This document shows positions 36,201-46,504 of a DNA stretch of 64,000 nt, piece by piece (position 1 is the stretch's first letter; each line of letters begins with the position of its first letter). The position numbers and the translations under genes are program-made. The stretch is from the NCBI GenBank assembly GCA_002256145.1, contig NKIP01000004.1, forward strand, positions 124,001 to 188,000. The letters run 5' to 3'. The notes beneath the pieces are model-generated. The model was given only the letters and a program-made list of their open reading frames with translations, made no database searches and was not told where the DNA came from. This DNA is from Comamonadaceae bacterium PBBC1 (lineage in GTDB: Bacteria > Pseudomonadota > Gammaproteobacteria > Burkholderiales > Burkholderiaceae_C).

Positions 36201-36599
36201 TTCTGCACCGCCCAAGGCCATGCCCACCTGATTAGAACCATCGGCCAACAAGGGGACCGCCGTGTTGCCCGCAGCGGTTTCTGGAATGTATTCGTAAAAA
36301 CGGCCCGTTTCAGCCTCGCCAATCAGGCCATTGAAACCCTCTGGGGCCACTTCGTAATAGTCTTCAACGACCAAATCGGCCGCACTGCGCCCTTCAAAGA
36401 AAACGCGCAAATCTTTGCCAGAACGACTGGCCCGGATGTTTTCAGGGCCATAACCCGTGGTCGCATCCAAGAGCTGGTATTTGCCCCCGGGCACAGCCTT
36501 GACCACCATTGGGGTTTTGCCGTCCCCTGTGGTGGGAATGTCAACAAACTTGGCCTCGCCTTGGCCTTGGTTCACTTTGATTTTGTATGTTTTGCTCAT
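33210..36599 (-). CDS. BapA-like large surface protein with tandem Ig-like repeats
   Basis: N-terminal BapA-prefix-like segment, Gly-rich linker, repeated DDTGPKD..TTD+TPRI / NGKTYTGKAS modules, C-terminal MGDVLDLG..LQMRIDGDAADTVNLD segment typical of type I-secreted adhesins. Confidence 0.8.
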   Translation of the reverse strand: MSKTYKIKVNQGQGEAKFVDIPTTGDGKTPMVVKAVPGGKYQLLDATTGYGPENIRASRSGKDLRVFFEGRSAADLVVEDYYEVAPEGFNGLIGEAETGRFYEYIPETAAGNTAVPLLADGSNQVGMALGGAEINASGAAVGVLAAAAFNPWLLAPLGLLGAAAGGGGGSSSTAVAATPKVTSAKLMPEDDTGPKDGITTDRTPRITGEATPDSDVSVVLNGKTYTGKASSTGVFVIQVPDADALVDGSYTPVVTSTLAGVKSPDFSGTPFKVDNGNGTDKTNAGLVLNIVSITEDTGLSPSDFHTADNTLIFKGDLDKFTANGDHVKLSLKNDQGVEVDMVYVKPLQTAGVWSWSWDRTNAKLADGKYTLDASIVNGAGALISDGSAKPTNTDSQLIYIDQNPQQPVVTLASLMAEDDTGPKDNVTTDKTPRISGKASGNADVAVLVNGKTYTGKASPTGEFVIQIPDADALPDGAYTPEVTATINGLKSPVFKGTEFKVDNAPTDKSPNAGVKLDITAITEDTGQNTTDFYTKDNQLIFKGTLSKYTENGDQVKLSLLDAKKVEMEMVYVKPVKNEAGEWTWSWDRSKSAAMADGQYTLNASLVNGAGTPVKDNATVPSTVDAQDVFIDTDKNNNHAPDKAVDPNSGFKVDILSATQDTGYSNKDFITKDRTLKFAGSITDFNDNGAFVEVVLKDATGKVVASDYVKPVKTAGVWGWTWDKQTDLSLVDGTYDLQASLVDKAGNPIHTDVQALVIDNSTTDNGGKTDPNANLKMLPVTFEDDTGINTTDYLTNDQLLTFRGGFDKDFVDNGDRVLVQVFGVDGKVVSQQYVLPSGKTWDFENLTKLGIENKTLTYTVKSVLVDAAGNTLQATDQSFVIDRSVSIFDDSGAKKEKGLWTFKSINYSTDEQGYYKYTTGSGVVEKKYTGGLFDLKDLEGKKFEIGAFSLEFKDWAGNSFTIANTTEVMDFTGATMATSSSTTVLPTPGFNVDQLVGSVGKIELKSSDAKDFDMASLYDGIPALGDLTAVNHVDITQGSHVLKLTMGDVLDLGVKNSFSIAAAHKDHLQMRIDGDAADTVNLDDLVGTTDFDWTKNNSAVTLGGKDYAAYTNDVLGLSLFVQTGITLNLI

Positions 36600-36645
36600 G
36601 ATGTGTGACAGTCAAAATAAGGTTAATGAATGGGGCCGCTTGAAC

Positions 36646-37614
36646 TTATCGGCGTGCGCCAGTGATGACCACCACAACGCGTCTGTTGGGTGCGTGGCAA
36701 ATTTTGTTTTCAGGTGTGGGCTCGTTTCTGCAACCCGTTTTGCTCAATTCGATGGATCCTCGACCTTCGGCTTCGATGCCTCGGGTCGGTTTGACGTTGC
36801 GGGCGGAAATTTGTCGGGCGACCACATCGGCGCGTTGCTGTGACAATTTTTTGTTGATCTGAACCGAGCCAATGGCATCGGTGTAACCCACCACACGGAT
36901 GCGATCGACCGAGGAATAGTCTTGATTGAGGCGCTGCACCAAGGCCTCAATGGCATTGAAGCCAGAGGCACGCAACTCGGCCTTGCCAAACTCGAACAGG
37001 GCATCGGTTTCAAGCGCGTATTCGCGTGGTGCCGGTGGACGTGGGGGGGGTGGAGGAGGCGGAGCCACTGCGGCCTTGCCCGGTTCGCCACAGGTGAGCG
37101 CGGCCTTGGCGCGGGAAATCGTGTGGATTTGTCGCCGCGTGTTGGACATTTCGGCATTGGCTTGCGATGCCGGCATGCTGAGCACGGCAATACCGGGCTG
37201 CCCGGCCTCGTCGACCTTCAGGTACAAGGTCTGCCCGACTTGCATGTTCAGGCGCTGTCCACCGTCTTGTTTGCTCAAATGCAGGCGGGATGCATCATCC
37301 AGCGCGGCTTTGATGCTGACGTTGCCCGGTTCTGCACAAAACTCGGTGTAGCCACCGCGCAGCAAAGACGCGTGGTACTGGCCATTGAGGTAAATGTTCA
37401 CCGGTTGCTGAGATACCCCTTGCAAGTTACGATAAACCAAAACACGGGTCTGGTTGACCGGGGCCAAAGGCGCCGTGGCGTAGGGCTCGCCAAATGAGTC
37501 GATGACCACCCGGGTGGCCCCCGATTGGGCCAGAACCACTTGTGACAGAGCTGCCACGGACAAGCCAATCAACCACTGAGTCACCTGTACAGTGAAAATT
37601 TTCATAAGGGTCAC
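36646..37614 (-). CDS. OmpA-family outer membrane protein
   Basis: C-terminal FEFGKAELRASGFNAIEALVQRL...VVGYTDAIGSVQINKKLSQQRADVVA. Confidence 0.88.
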   Translation of the reverse strand: MTLMKIFTVQVTQWLIGLSVAALSQVVLAQSGATRVVIDSFGEPYATAPLAPVNQTRVLVYRNLQGVSQQPVNIYLNGQYHASLLRGGYTEFCAEPGNVSIKAALDDASRLHLSKQDGGQRLNMQVGQTLYLKVDEAGQPGIAVLSMPASQANAEMSNTRRQIHTISRAKAALTCGEPGKAAVAPPPPPPPRPPAPREYALETDALFEFGKAELRASGFNAIEALVQRLNQDYSSVDRIRVVGYTDAIGSVQINKKLSQQRADVVARQISARNVKPTRGIEAEGRGSIELSKTGCRNEPTPENKICHAPNRRVVVVITGARR

Positions 37615-37890
37615 CTCAAAAAACTTGTGTCAATTCAGAAACTTAGAGTGACTAATTCATCTGTCACCCGATAAGCCAATGATGCTTGAGGATGAACTTT
37701 TGTAAACGCGCCAATAAGCGTATACAAGTTATCATTTTTGACATAATTTAATTTCTTATGTAATTAATTTTTAATACTTAAAGAAACTTGCCAACCTCAA
37801 TGAACGAGGAGACCATAGCGGTGGTCAACAACGACACATTTTCAGGATTTCAGTGTCGGGTTCACACGCATAAATCCGTTTTTCATCTAT

Positions 37891-37930
37891 AAAAAAACCA
37901 CCTGATGCATTTGCAGCAGGTGGTTTTTTT
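37891..37930. terminator. Bidirectional intrinsic terminator
   Basis: AAAAAAACCACCTG-atgcatttg-CAGCAGGTGGTTTTTTT. Confidence 0.8.
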
Positions 37931-38017
37931 GAATCAATAAAATTAATTATTTATTGATTTTATCATTTATATTTGAATAAAGTTAAAAAATAATGAGTAT
38001 CAAATGAAATTTATCAC

Positions 38018-38659
38018 TCAATTGAATTGATATCCAATTGACACATTCATCGAAGTCAGGCTGGCTTTGGAGGGCGTGCTTGCATCACCTAACACCACTG
38101 ATTTTGTTTTGAATTTTGTCGATAACATTTCAAATTGAACAAAAACATCATTGCTGATATAGGACTTCACACCGAAACCAATGCCTGTCCCATGAATGGA
38201 CTCACTGAAGCCTGAGTTTTGTGAAATCAAACCCCCCTCGCCTACAAGAACGGCTTTGTGATAACCCAATTTAGCGAAAACACCTGTACTTGGTGTCAAC
38301 AAAAACGTGGGCTGCACATACACAGAGGTGTGGTTTTCCACTTTCCCGTTCAACAAAACGACGTCCAAAACTCTGGCAGAGCTCAGATCGTAAGTGGCAC
38401 CAGCGCCTACAACCCATTTATCGTTCACTGGAAAACTGTAACTTGCATCCAAGGTGCCCACAATTTTTGTACGGCCAAGGTTGGCTGATTGGCCTTGATT
38501 CAGGTCAGCGATCTTCAAATTACCATCGACCACTGACGAACCCAAAGCAGCAGACCAGCCCTTGAAGTTGATGCTTTGCGCTGTGACATTGGCGGTGAAA
38601 AAAACAGACGAGACCAAGGCCAGAACGGGAATATTCAAGATTTTCATTTGCATTTTCAA
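38018..38659 (-). CDS. Outer-membrane beta-barrel protein
   Basis: Signal peptide, alternating strands, C-terminal SIGYQFN with terminal aromatic-type ending. Confidence 0.6.
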   Translation of the reverse strand: MKMQMKILNIPVLALVSSVFFTANVTAQSINFKGWSAALGSSVVDGNLKIADLNQGQSANLGRTKIVGTLDASYSFPVNDKWVVGAGATYDLSSARVLDVVLLNGKVENHTSVYVQPTFLLTPSTGVFAKLGYHKAVLVGEGGLISQNSGFSESIHGTGIGFGVKSYISNDVFVQFEMLSTKFKTKSVVLGDASTPSKASLTSMNVSIGYQFN

Positions 38660-38910
38660 AAGTTAATATGAAAATCAGCATAACATAGAAAATATTAAAA
38701 TCAAATGACAATAATCAATTAAATGTTTTTAAGCATTCATTGATATTTGAAATTTATATTGATTTAATAAATTACAAATATATAAATTTATAACAATTGA
38801 AAATGGTCAGTATTTAAAATAATTTGGAAGACAGGACTGTTAGACAGGCGCAAACATGCGGATGTGTCGCAAGCGTGCGACTTGCTCAGGCCAGGTTCAT
38901 TGCACCCAAG

Positions 38911-38941
38911 AAAAAAGCCCGTGAGACGAATCTCACGGGCT
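38911..38941 (-). terminator. Intrinsic terminator downstream of tRNA-Ser
   Basis: AGCCCGTGAGA-cgaa-TCTCACGGGCT flanked by A-tract on the + strand (T-tract on -). Confidence 0.75.
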
Positions 38942-38950
38942 TGGTTCTGG

Positions 38951-39040
38951 CGGAAACGGAGGGATTCGAACCCTCGATGAGGCTCTACACCCCATACTCC
39001 CTTAGCAGGGGAGCACCTTCGGCCACTCGGTCACGTTTCC
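38951..39040 (-). tRNA. tRNA-Ser (anticodon GCU)
   Basis: Minus strand GGAAACGTGACCGAGTGGCCGAAGGTGCTCCCCTGCTAAGGGAGTATGGGGTGTAGAGCCTCATCGAGGGTTCGAATCCCTCCGTTTCCG; long variable arm. Confidence 0.95.
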
Positions 39041-39057
39041 AATGCGTAAATTATAGC

Positions 39058-40320
39058 TCAACCTTGATCAAGATCGAAGGCTTTGTGCAAGGCACGGACC
39101 GCTAATTCCATGTATTTTTCATCGATCACAACCGAAGTCTTGATTTCTGAGGTCGAAATCATCTGAATGTTGATGCCTTCTTCGCTCAAGCTGCGGAACA
39201 TCTTGCTGGCCACGCCCACGTGGCTGCGCATGCCGATGCCGACGATGGAGACTTTGCAGATCTTGGCATCGCCAGAAACCTCTGCGGCTCCCAGTGCGGG
39301 CAAGACTTTTTCCTTGAGCAAATCAATGGTCTTGGCATAGTCGTTGCGGTGCACCGTGAAGCTGAAGTCGGTTTTGCCGTCTTTGCTCAGGTTCTGAATG
39401 ATCACGTCCACTTCGATGTTGGCGTCGGCCACAGCGCCCAGGATTTGGTAAGCAATGCCGGGCTTGTCGGGCACGCCCAACACGGAGATTTTGGCTTCGT
39501 CGCGGTTGAATGCGATGCCGGAAACGACGGCTTGTTCCATTTGTTCGTCTTCCTCAAAAGTGATCAGGGTGCCGGATACGGCTTCTTCGTTGATATCGAT
39601 GTCCCAGGGCGTGAAGCTCGAGAGCACACGCATGGGCACTTTGTATTTGCCGGCAAATTCGACCGAGCGGATTTGCAGGACTTTGGAGCCCAGCGAGGCC
39701 ATTTCGAGCATTTCTTCAAAGCTCACGGTATGCAGGCGGCGGGCTTCAGGCACAACGCGGGGGTCGGTGGTGTAGACGCCGTCCACATCGGTGTAGATCA
39801 GGCATTCGTCGGCTTTGAGCGCAGCAGCCACAGCGACCGCCGAGGTGTCCGAGCCACCACGGCCGAGCGTGGTGATGTTGCCATCGTCGTCCACGCCCTG
39901 AAATCCGGTGATGATGACCACTTTGCCAGCGTTCAGATCACCCATCACACGCGCATCGTCAATCGATTCGATGCGGGCTTTGGTGAAAGCGCTGTTGGTC
40001 TTGATGGCCACTTGCCAGCCTGCATAGCTGACCGAAGGCTGGCCTTCGGATTGCAGGGCAATGGCCAGCAGGGCCGACGAAGCTTGTTCGCCGGTCGAGG
40101 CCAGCATGTCGAGTTCGCGGCTGTAGTCGTTGCCCGGTTTGGCGGGAGCGAGTTCTTTGGCCAGGCCGAGCAAGCGGTTGGTTTCGCCGCTCATGGCACT
40201 GGGGACCACCACGATTTGGTGGCCAGCACGGGCCCACTTGGCCACGCGCTTGGCGACATTGCGGATGCGCTCGGTCGAGCCCATCGAGGTGCCGCCGTAT
40301 TTGTGAACGATCAAAGCCAT
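39058..40320 (-). CDS. lysC: Aspartate kinase
   Basis: MALIVHKYGGTSMGSTERIRNVAKRV; ACT-domain C-terminus. Confidence 0.95.
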   Translation of the reverse strand: MALIVHKYGGTSMGSTERIRNVAKRVAKWARAGHQIVVVPSAMSGETNRLLGLAKELAPAKPGNDYSRELDMLASTGEQASSALLAIALQSEGQPSVSYAGWQVAIKTNSAFTKARIESIDDARVMGDLNAGKVVIITGFQGVDDDGNITTLGRGGSDTSAVAVAAALKADECLIYTDVDGVYTTDPRVVPEARRLHTVSFEEMLEMASLGSKVLQIRSVEFAGKYKVPMRVLSSFTPWDIDINEEAVSGTLITFEEDEQMEQAVVSGIAFNRDEAKISVLGVPDKPGIAYQILGAVADANIEVDVIIQNLSKDGKTDFSFTVHRNDYAKTIDLLKEKVLPALGAAEVSGDAKICKVSIVGIGMRSHVGVASKMFRSLSEEGINIQMISTSEIKTSVVIDEKYMELAVRALHKAFDLDQG

Positions 40321-40467
40321 GTTGAGTGTTTAAGTGATAAAGGAACCGGGCAAGTCGTGACGATTTTCACTGCTGCCAGCATCGGAAAAACCCTAGATTG
40401 TACCCATCGGACTGACACCTTCTTGACCTGCTCATGCAGGCCTGCTGGCCATCAAGCCCAGCAGGGT

Positions 40468-41412
40468 TCAGGCCCTCGTCCAAGACAGGTGGCTGGCTTG
40501 ACGCAGCACAAAGCCTTGCCCCACTTTCAGGTGCAAGCGATGCCCACGGGTGGTACAGGCCGCCACTTGGTCGAGCAACTCGTGCAGCTGCGCAGTGCTG
40601 GGCGTGGTGGCGTGGTGTTGCCTCAACCAGTGTCGCAGCACCAAGGCTTGGCGGGCACGGCTGAGTTGCTGCAAAGCCTGGATGCGTGGTGGCACGCCCA
40701 CCTGCGTCAAATCTTGCGCAGCCACCTCGTTCAAGACCTCTTGGGCCTGTGCTGCGTGGGTGGCGCTGCGGGCAAATGTGGCGCGAAAAGCAGGCAAAGC
40801 TTTGGACAAAGCGGGCAGTACTTGGGCACGAATGCGGTTACGGGTCAAGTGCTCGTCCGTGTTGCTGGGGTCTTCGACCCAAGTTTGCCCTTGGCTTTGC
40901 AGCCAATCACGCAGGGCCGCACCCGGCACAGCCAACCAAGGGCGGTGCCAGTTCAAGCCCTGTCGCTGCCAGTGCGCCGGCATGCTGGCCAACCCCGGCA
41001 AACCTGCGCCGCGAGACAAAGCAATGAGCAGGGTTTCAATTTGGTCGTCCGCGTGCTGGGCCAAAGCCACATCACGCACCTCGGGCCATTCGGTCTGCAC
41101 CGCCTCGGCCAGCGCCAGGTAGCGGGCCTGGCGGGCTGCATCTTCTGGGCTTTGCCCGGGGGCATGAGCAGCCTGAACCCGGCGCACCGCCAAGGGCAAG
41201 GCCAATGTCTTGCAAAGTGCTCGGCAGTGCGCCTCAAAATCATCGGCGGCCTCTTGCAAGCCATGGTGAATGTGCACCGCCCTCACCTGCCCGGGCCAGC
41301 GTAGTTCACAGGCCAACAGCAGCGCGGTCGAATCGGCCCCACCGCTCAAGGCCACAGCAAAAGGAAGGCCCGGGCTGAAATCAGCCAGGGCCTGCTCAAG
41401 GTTGGGGTTCAT
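40468..41412 (-). CDS. tilS: tRNA(Ile)-lysidine synthase
   Basis: AVALSGGADSTALLLA PP-loop. Confidence 0.88.
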   Translation of the reverse strand: MNPNLEQALADFSPGLPFAVALSGGADSTALLLACELRWPGQVRAVHIHHGLQEAADDFEAHCRALCKTLALPLAVRRVQAAHAPGQSPEDAARQARYLALAEAVQTEWPEVRDVALAQHADDQIETLLIALSRGAGLPGLASMPAHWQRQGLNWHRPWLAVPGAALRDWLQSQGQTWVEDPSNTDEHLTRNRIRAQVLPALSKALPAFRATFARSATHAAQAQEVLNEVAAQDLTQVGVPPRIQALQQLSRARQALVLRHWLRQHHATTPSTAQLHELLDQVAACTTRGHRLHLKVGQGFVLRQASHLSWTRA

Positions 41413-41440
41413 GCAAGCGACTCGTCAACCCCCAGCGCAC

Positions 41441-42415
41441 TCACTTGGCTGCTTTGGTATCGGTAAAACGGCCGTAGCTGTTCAGTCGCTCGTAGCGACG
41501 CTCCAGCAGTTCCTTGGGTTTGAGGTCGGCCACTTGACGCCACGCATCCCCCAAAGCACGCTTGAGGAAAGACACCATTTGAGCGGTGTCGCGATGCGCC
41601 CCACCCACAGGCTCATTGACGATTTTGTCGACCAGACTCAAGGCTTTCAAGCGGTGCGCGGTGATGCCCAAGGCTTCGGCGGCCACTTCGGCTTTCTCGC
41701 TGGTTTTCCACAAAATGGAGGCGCAACCCTCAGGGCTGATGACCGAGTAGACCGAGTACTGGAGCATCAAGACTTGGTCGGCCACAGAAATGGCCAATGC
41801 ACCGCCAGAGCCACCTTCGCCAATGATGGTGGTGATGATGGGCACTTCGAGTTGGGCCATCTCGAAAATGTTGCGGCCAATGGCTTCGGACTGACCACGC
41901 TCTTCGGCGTCAATGCCAGGGTACGCGCCGGGTGTGTCAACAAAAGTAAACACTGGAAGCTTGAATTTTTCGGCCGTCTTCATGAGGCGCAGGGCTTTGC
42001 GATAGCCCTCGGGCTTGCTCATGCCAAAGTTGCGCAAAGTTCGCTCTTTGGTGTCTCGTCCTTTTTGCTGGCCCAGCACCATGCAGGCTTGGCCATTGAA
42101 GCGGGCCAAGCCACCCACAATGGACAAATCATCGGCAAAGTGCCGGTCACCGTGCATCTCGACAAAGTCGGTGAAGATGCCATGGATGTAATCAAGCGTA
42201 TAGGGGCGCTCCGGGTGGCGAGCGATTTTGGTGATTTGCCAAGGCGACAAATCACTGTAAATGTCCTTGGTCAGTTGATGACTTTTTTTGCTCAGTTGAT
42301 CGATTTCGAGGGTGATGTCCACCGCCGACTCGCTTTGCACATAGCGCAGCTCTTCGATCTTGGCTTCGAGTTCGGCAACCGGCTGCTCAAAGTCGAGAAA
42401 TGTTTTTTTGGCCAA
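41441..42415 (-). CDS. accA: Acetyl-CoA carboxylase carboxyltransferase subunit alpha
   Basis: [44 protein letters not shown]. Confidence 0.96.
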   Translation of the reverse strand: MAKKTFLDFEQPVAELEAKIEELRYVQSESAVDITLEIDQLSKKSHQLTKDIYSDLSPWQITKIARHPERPYTLDYIHGIFTDFVEMHGDRHFADDLSIVGGLARFNGQACMVLGQQKGRDTKERTLRNFGMSKPEGYRKALRLMKTAEKFKLPVFTFVDTPGAYPGIDAEERGQSEAIGRNIFEMAQLEVPIITTIIGEGGSGGALAISVADQVLMLQYSVYSVISPEGCASILWKTSEKAEVAAEALGITAHRLKALSLVDKIVNEPVGGAHRDTAQMVSFLKRALGDAWRQVADLKPKELLERRYERLNSYGRFTDTKAAK

Positions 42416-42460
42416 GTTTTACTCCTTGTTCATAACCGGGTGGACGCCACGTCCAACCCC

Positions 42461-43126
42461 TCAATACGCCACGGGAACAGGGTCCAGCGAGCGCCAAATA
42501 TACCAAGTCGCCACGGTGGCGTAAGGACTCCAGGCCTGCGCGACCTCGCGTGCGTCGCTGCGGCTGACCGGTTCACCTGAAAAATAGTTACGGCTGATGC
42601 CGTTGATCAAACCGACATCATCGAGTGGCAAGACGTTAGGGCGCATGAGGTAGAAAATGAGAAACATCTCGGCCGTCCAGCGGCCAATGCCTCGAATGGC
42701 CACCAACTCGTCAATGATGGCCTCGTCGTCCATCTCGTTCCACGCTTTGACGTGCACGGTGCCGGAGCTGAAATGCACCGCCAAGTCCACCAAATACTCC
42801 ACCTTGCGGGCCGACAAACCGGCGGCACGCATGTCATCGACTTTGAGCTTGAGCACGGACGTGGGGGTCATGCGCTTGGGCAAGGCCGAAAAACGGTCCC
42901 ACACCGATTGGGCCGCCTTGACAGAAATTTGTTGGCCCACGATGGACCGGGCCAAAGTGACGAAGGCATCGCCCCGGGTTTCCAAAATGGCATCGCCAAA
43001 CTGAGGAATCAGTTTTTTCATGACCCGGTCTTTATCGGCCAGGTGCGCGCAGGCCTCGGCCCAGTAGGAGGGCGTCACGGGTGTCAAATCTTTGCTGTTC
43101 AAAACAGTCACTGCGCCGACTCCCAA
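42461..43126 (-). CDS. DNA-3-methyladenine glycosylase (AlkA-like)
   Basis: HhH-GPD pattern [34 protein letters not shown]. Confidence 0.88.
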   Translation of the reverse strand: MGVGAVTVLNSKDLTPVTPSYWAEACAHLADKDRVMKKLIPQFGDAILETRGDAFVTLARSIVGQQISVKAAQSVWDRFSALPKRMTPTSVLKLKVDDMRAAGLSARKVEYLVDLAVHFSSGTVHVKAWNEMDDEAIIDELVAIRGIGRWTAEMFLIFYLMRPNVLPLDDVGLINGISRNYFSGEPVSRSDAREVAQAWSPYATVATWYIWRSLDPVPVAY

Positions 43127-44484
43127 GTCGTTCCCGCAGCCGAGTCTTTGAGCACAATGCCTTGGGCCAGCAAATCGTTGCGAATGCGGTCGGCTTCGGC
43201 AAAATTTTTGGCCTTTTTGGCGTCGGCCCGGGCCTGAATTTGCGCCTGAATGGCCCCTTCATCCAAACCCGCACCGGATTGCAGGTAAGCCGTGGCGTCG
43301 GTTTGCAGCAAGCCCAGCAAGCCGCCCAAGGCTTTGAGCAAGCCCGAACGCTCGGCCGAGCCGCTGCGGTTGACTTCGCCTGCCAACTCAAACAGCACGG
43401 CCACCGCCTCGGGCGTCCCAAAATCTTCGTCCATGGCGGCCTTGAATCGAGCGGCCAATGGGTCAGCCCAGTCGATGGACACTGTTGCAGGTGGCACAGC
43501 TTGCAAGGCGGTGTACAAGCGCTTCAAAGCACCTTTGGCGTCATTGAGGTGCACATCGCTGTAATTGAGCGAGCTGCGGTAGTGGCTGCGCACAATGAAA
43601 AAACGCACCGTCTCGGCGTCAAACTCCTTGAGCACATCACGGATGGTGAAGAAGTTGCCCAAGCTCTTGGACATTTTTTCGTTGTCCACATTGATGAAGC
43701 CGTTGTGCATCCAAAAGCGGGCCAGAGGCTGGCCGTTGGCGCCTTCGCTTTGGGCGATTTCGTTTTCATGGTGCGGGAACTGCAAGTCGGCACCGCCGCC
43801 GTGAATGTCAAAGGTCTGGCCCAACAGTTCGCAGGCCATGGCCGAGCACTCGATGTGCCAGCCGGGTCGGCCCGTGCCAAAGGGACTGGCCCATTTCACG
43901 TCGTCGGGCTCGGTGGATTTGGCGCTCTTCCAGAGCACAAAGTCCAGCGGGTCGTTCTTGTCGGTCTCTACGGCCACGCGCTCGCCTGCGTTGAGCTCGT
44001 CCAGCGACTTGCCGGACAACTTGCCGTAACCGGCAAACTTGCGCACCGAATAATTCACGTCGCCATTGCCCGCCCGGTAGGCCAGGCCTTTTTGCTCCAG
44101 CGTGCCGATCATGCTGAGCATTTGGGGCACAAAGTCGGTGGCCCGGGGCTCGTGTTGAGGACGCTCAATGCCCAAGGCGTCTGCGTCTTCGTGCAAAGCG
44201 TCGATCATGCGGTCGGTCAGGTGGCGGATGGTTTCGCCGTTTTCCAAGGCACGCTTGATGATCTTGTCATCGATATCGGTCACATTGCGCACATAAGTGA
44301 CTTTATAACCACTGGCCTTGAGCCAGCGCTGCACCACATCAAAAGCGATCATGGAACGGGCGTGCCCCAAGTGGCAAAGGTCATAAACCGTCATGCCACA
44401 AACGTACATTCGCACATGGCCGGGCTCGGCGGGCGTGAAATCGGAAACAGCACGGCTCAGCGTGTTGAAAATGCGCAGACTCAT
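43108..44484 (-). CDS. cysS: Cysteinyl-tRNA synthetase
   Basis: [33 protein letters not shown]. Confidence 0.96.
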   Translation of the reverse strand: MSLRIFNTLSRAVSDFTPAEPGHVRMYVCGMTVYDLCHLGHARSMIAFDVVQRWLKASGYKVTYVRNVTDIDDKIIKRALENGETIRHLTDRMIDALHEDADALGIERPQHEPRATDFVPQMLSMIGTLEQKGLAYRAGNGDVNYSVRKFAGYGKLSGKSLDELNAGERVAVETDKNDPLDFVLWKSAKSTEPDDVKWASPFGTGRPGWHIECSAMACELLGQTFDIHGGGADLQFPHHENEIAQSEGANGQPLARFWMHNGFINVDNEKMSKSLGNFFTIRDVLKEFDAETVRFFIVRSHYRSSLNYSDVHLNDAKGALKRLYTALQAVPPATVSIDWADPLAARFKAAMDEDFGTPEAVAVLFELAGEVNRSGSAERSGLLKALGGLLGLLQTDATAYLQSGAGLDEGAIQAQIQARADAKKAKNFAEADRIRNDLLAQGIVLKDSAAGTTWESAQ

Positions 44485-44717
44485 GTCAAACCACAAAAAT
44501 TATCGGAAATGAGAACACCGGATCAAACCACCTTGGCACAGGCGCATTGGACCGGAAAAAGCGTTCTAAAAGGCCGCAGTGAAGCTGTGCGGCGAAGAAG
44601 TCTCGGGCATGGGGCTGACCCAGCGCTCCGTTACAATGACCCTTCAGTATATCCCCGACCTGCGGCCCCCTGCAGCACTTTGCAGACATCGGACCCGACA
44701 CCTACACACCCTTTCTT

Positions 44718-45233
44718 TTGGCTTGCATGCGACATTTGCTCACACTGACTTGGATGGGTGCCCTGCTGGCATTCAGCACGCATCTGCGCGCCGACATGTA
44801 CACCGATGTTGACGCCTTGGTGCGCAGTGGACAATGGCAAAAAGCCCAAGCACTGGCCAATCTTCGGCTTCAAACTGCCCCCACAGACCCGCAAATGCGC
44901 TTGCTGCAAAGCCATATTCAGGCAGGTTTGGGACAAACCCAGGCGGCAATCCAGACCCTCAAGGCGTTAACGCAATCTTTTCCTGAGTTGGCCGAACCCC
45001 ACAACAACTTGGCCGTGCTTTTGGCTCAGGAAAATCGCCACGAAGAGGCCATCGAGTCCTTGCAAGCGGCCATCAAGGCACGCCCCGACTATGCTTTGGC
45101 ACTGGAAAACTTGGGGGATACCCATTTGGCAATGGCCGCCCAGGCCTATGCACAAGCCCTGAAATCGGGTGCGCCTGCTGCCAGGTTGCAAGGCAAAAAA
45201 CTGGCCACCGAGCAAACCCTGAAAACACCCTGA
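44718..45233 (+). CDS. Tetratricopeptide-repeat protein
   Basis: TPR-like helical repeats (PHNNLAVLLAQENRHEEAIESLQAAIKARPDYALALENLGDTH). Confidence 0.8.
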   Translation: MACMRHLLTLTWMGALLAFSTHLRADMYTDVDALVRSGQWQKAQALANLRLQTAPTDPQMRLLQSHIQAGLGQTQAAIQTLKALTQSFPELAEPHNNLAVLLAQENRHEEAIESLQAAIKARPDYALALENLGDTHLAMAAQAYAQALKSGAPAARLQGKKLATEQTLKTP

Positions 45234-45259
45234 ACGACACCCTGGACCTTGGCACCCAC

Positions 45260-45982
45260 ATGACCCAGACCGCACTCGCCCCCCAGCTGCGCCAACGCAG
45301 ACTGACCACCTGGGCCGCATTGGCCTTTGTTGTGGCATCGCTTGCCCCCGTGGCAGCCCCAGCACAAACCGTTGGCAGCACAGGCAACATCACCAAAGTC
45401 CGCATCAGCACCAGCATGGGTGATATAGACGCTGAACTCTATGCCGACAAGGCCCCCAAAACCGTGGCCAACTTTTTGCAATACGTGAGCGACAAGCACT
45501 ACGACGGCACGATTTTTCACCGCGTGATTGCAGGCTTCATGGTGCAAGGGGGCGGCTACGACACGCAATACAAAGAAAAGAAAACCCGCGCCCCGGTGCC
45601 ACACGAAGGACGCCAATCTCTGGCCGCTGGCCTGAAAAACACCACCGGCACGCTGGCCATGGCTCGCACCAACGACCCGCAATCGGCCACCGCTCAGTTT
45701 TTCATCAATGTGGTGGACAACGCATTTTTGGACCCCACGCCCATCCCCGATGGCGATCCGGTGGCCAAATTCCAATACCAAGGCCGCGTTTACGAAAACG
45801 TGGCCCGCGCCCAGCTGCTGGGTGCACCCCAACTGTATGGCTACACCGTTTTTGGCAAAGTCACGTCCGGCATGGACGTGGTCCAAAAAATCAGGACCAC
45901 CCCCACCGGTGCGGGCGGTCCTTTTCCCGCCGATGTCCCCCGGACACCGGTCCTCATTCAATCCATCACTTTGTTGAAGTAA
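45260..45982 (+). CDS. Exported cyclophilin-type peptidyl-prolyl isomerase
   Basis: Leader plus [18 protein letters not shown]...[17 protein letters not shown]. Confidence 0.9.
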   Translation: MTQTALAPQLRQRRLTTWAALAFVVASLAPVAAPAQTVGSTGNITKVRISTSMGDIDAELYADKAPKTVANFLQYVSDKHYDGTIFHRVIAGFMVQGGGYDTQYKEKKTRAPVPHEGRQSLAAGLKNTTGTLAMARTNDPQSATAQFFINVVDNAFLDPTPIPDGDPVAKFQYQGRVYENVARAQLLGAPQLYGYTVFGKVTSGMDVVQKIRTTPTGAGGPFPADVPRTPVLIQSITLLK

Positions 45983-45986
45983 CACC

Positions 45987-46493
45987 ATGAGCAACCCCCA
46001 AGTAGAACTGCACATCACCGGCTACGGCGTCATCACCCTCGAACTCGACGCAGAAAAAGCACCCAAATCCACAGCCAACTTCCTGTCCTATGTGAACAAG
46101 GGCCACTACAACAACACCATTTTTCACCGTGTGATTCCGGGCTTCATGATTCAAGGCGGAGGTTTTGAACCTGGCATGAACCAAAAGCCCACCGATGCCA
46201 CCATCGAAAACGAAGCCAACAACGGCCTCAAAAACAACGAGTACACCGTGGCCATGGCCCGCACATCGGCGCCCCACTCGGCTTCGTCACAGTTTTTCAT
46301 CAACGTGGCTGACAACGGCTTTTTGAACCACACAGCCCCTTCCATGCAAGGCTGGGGCTATGCCGTGTTTGGCAAAGTCGTCAGCGGCACCGAGGTGGTG
46401 GACCAGATCAAGGGCGTAAAAACCGGCAACAAGGGCGGTCACGGCGATGTGCCCAAAGAAGACGTGGTGATCGAAAAAGCGATCGCCCTCTGA
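45987..46493 (+). CDS. ppiB: Cyclophilin-type peptidyl-prolyl isomerase B
   Basis: [22 protein letters not shown]...[13 protein letters not shown]. Confidence 0.92.
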   Translation: MSNPQVELHITGYGVITLELDAEKAPKSTANFLSYVNKGHYNNTIFHRVIPGFMIQGGGFEPGMNQKPTDATIENEANNGLKNNEYTVAMARTSAPHSASSQFFINVADNGFLNHTAPSMQGWGYAVFGKVVSGTEVVDQIKGVKTGNKGGHGDVPKEDVVIEKAIAL

Positions 46494-46504
46494 TTGAAGC
46501 GGCC

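Noticed and set aside
39220-41304. 694-aa ORF on + strand across lysC and tilS
   Set aside because: Shadow ORF opposite two well-recognised genes; no motif support.
43081-44748. 555-aa ORF on + strand opposite cysS
   Set aside because: Antisense shadow ORF; cysS signatures are clear.
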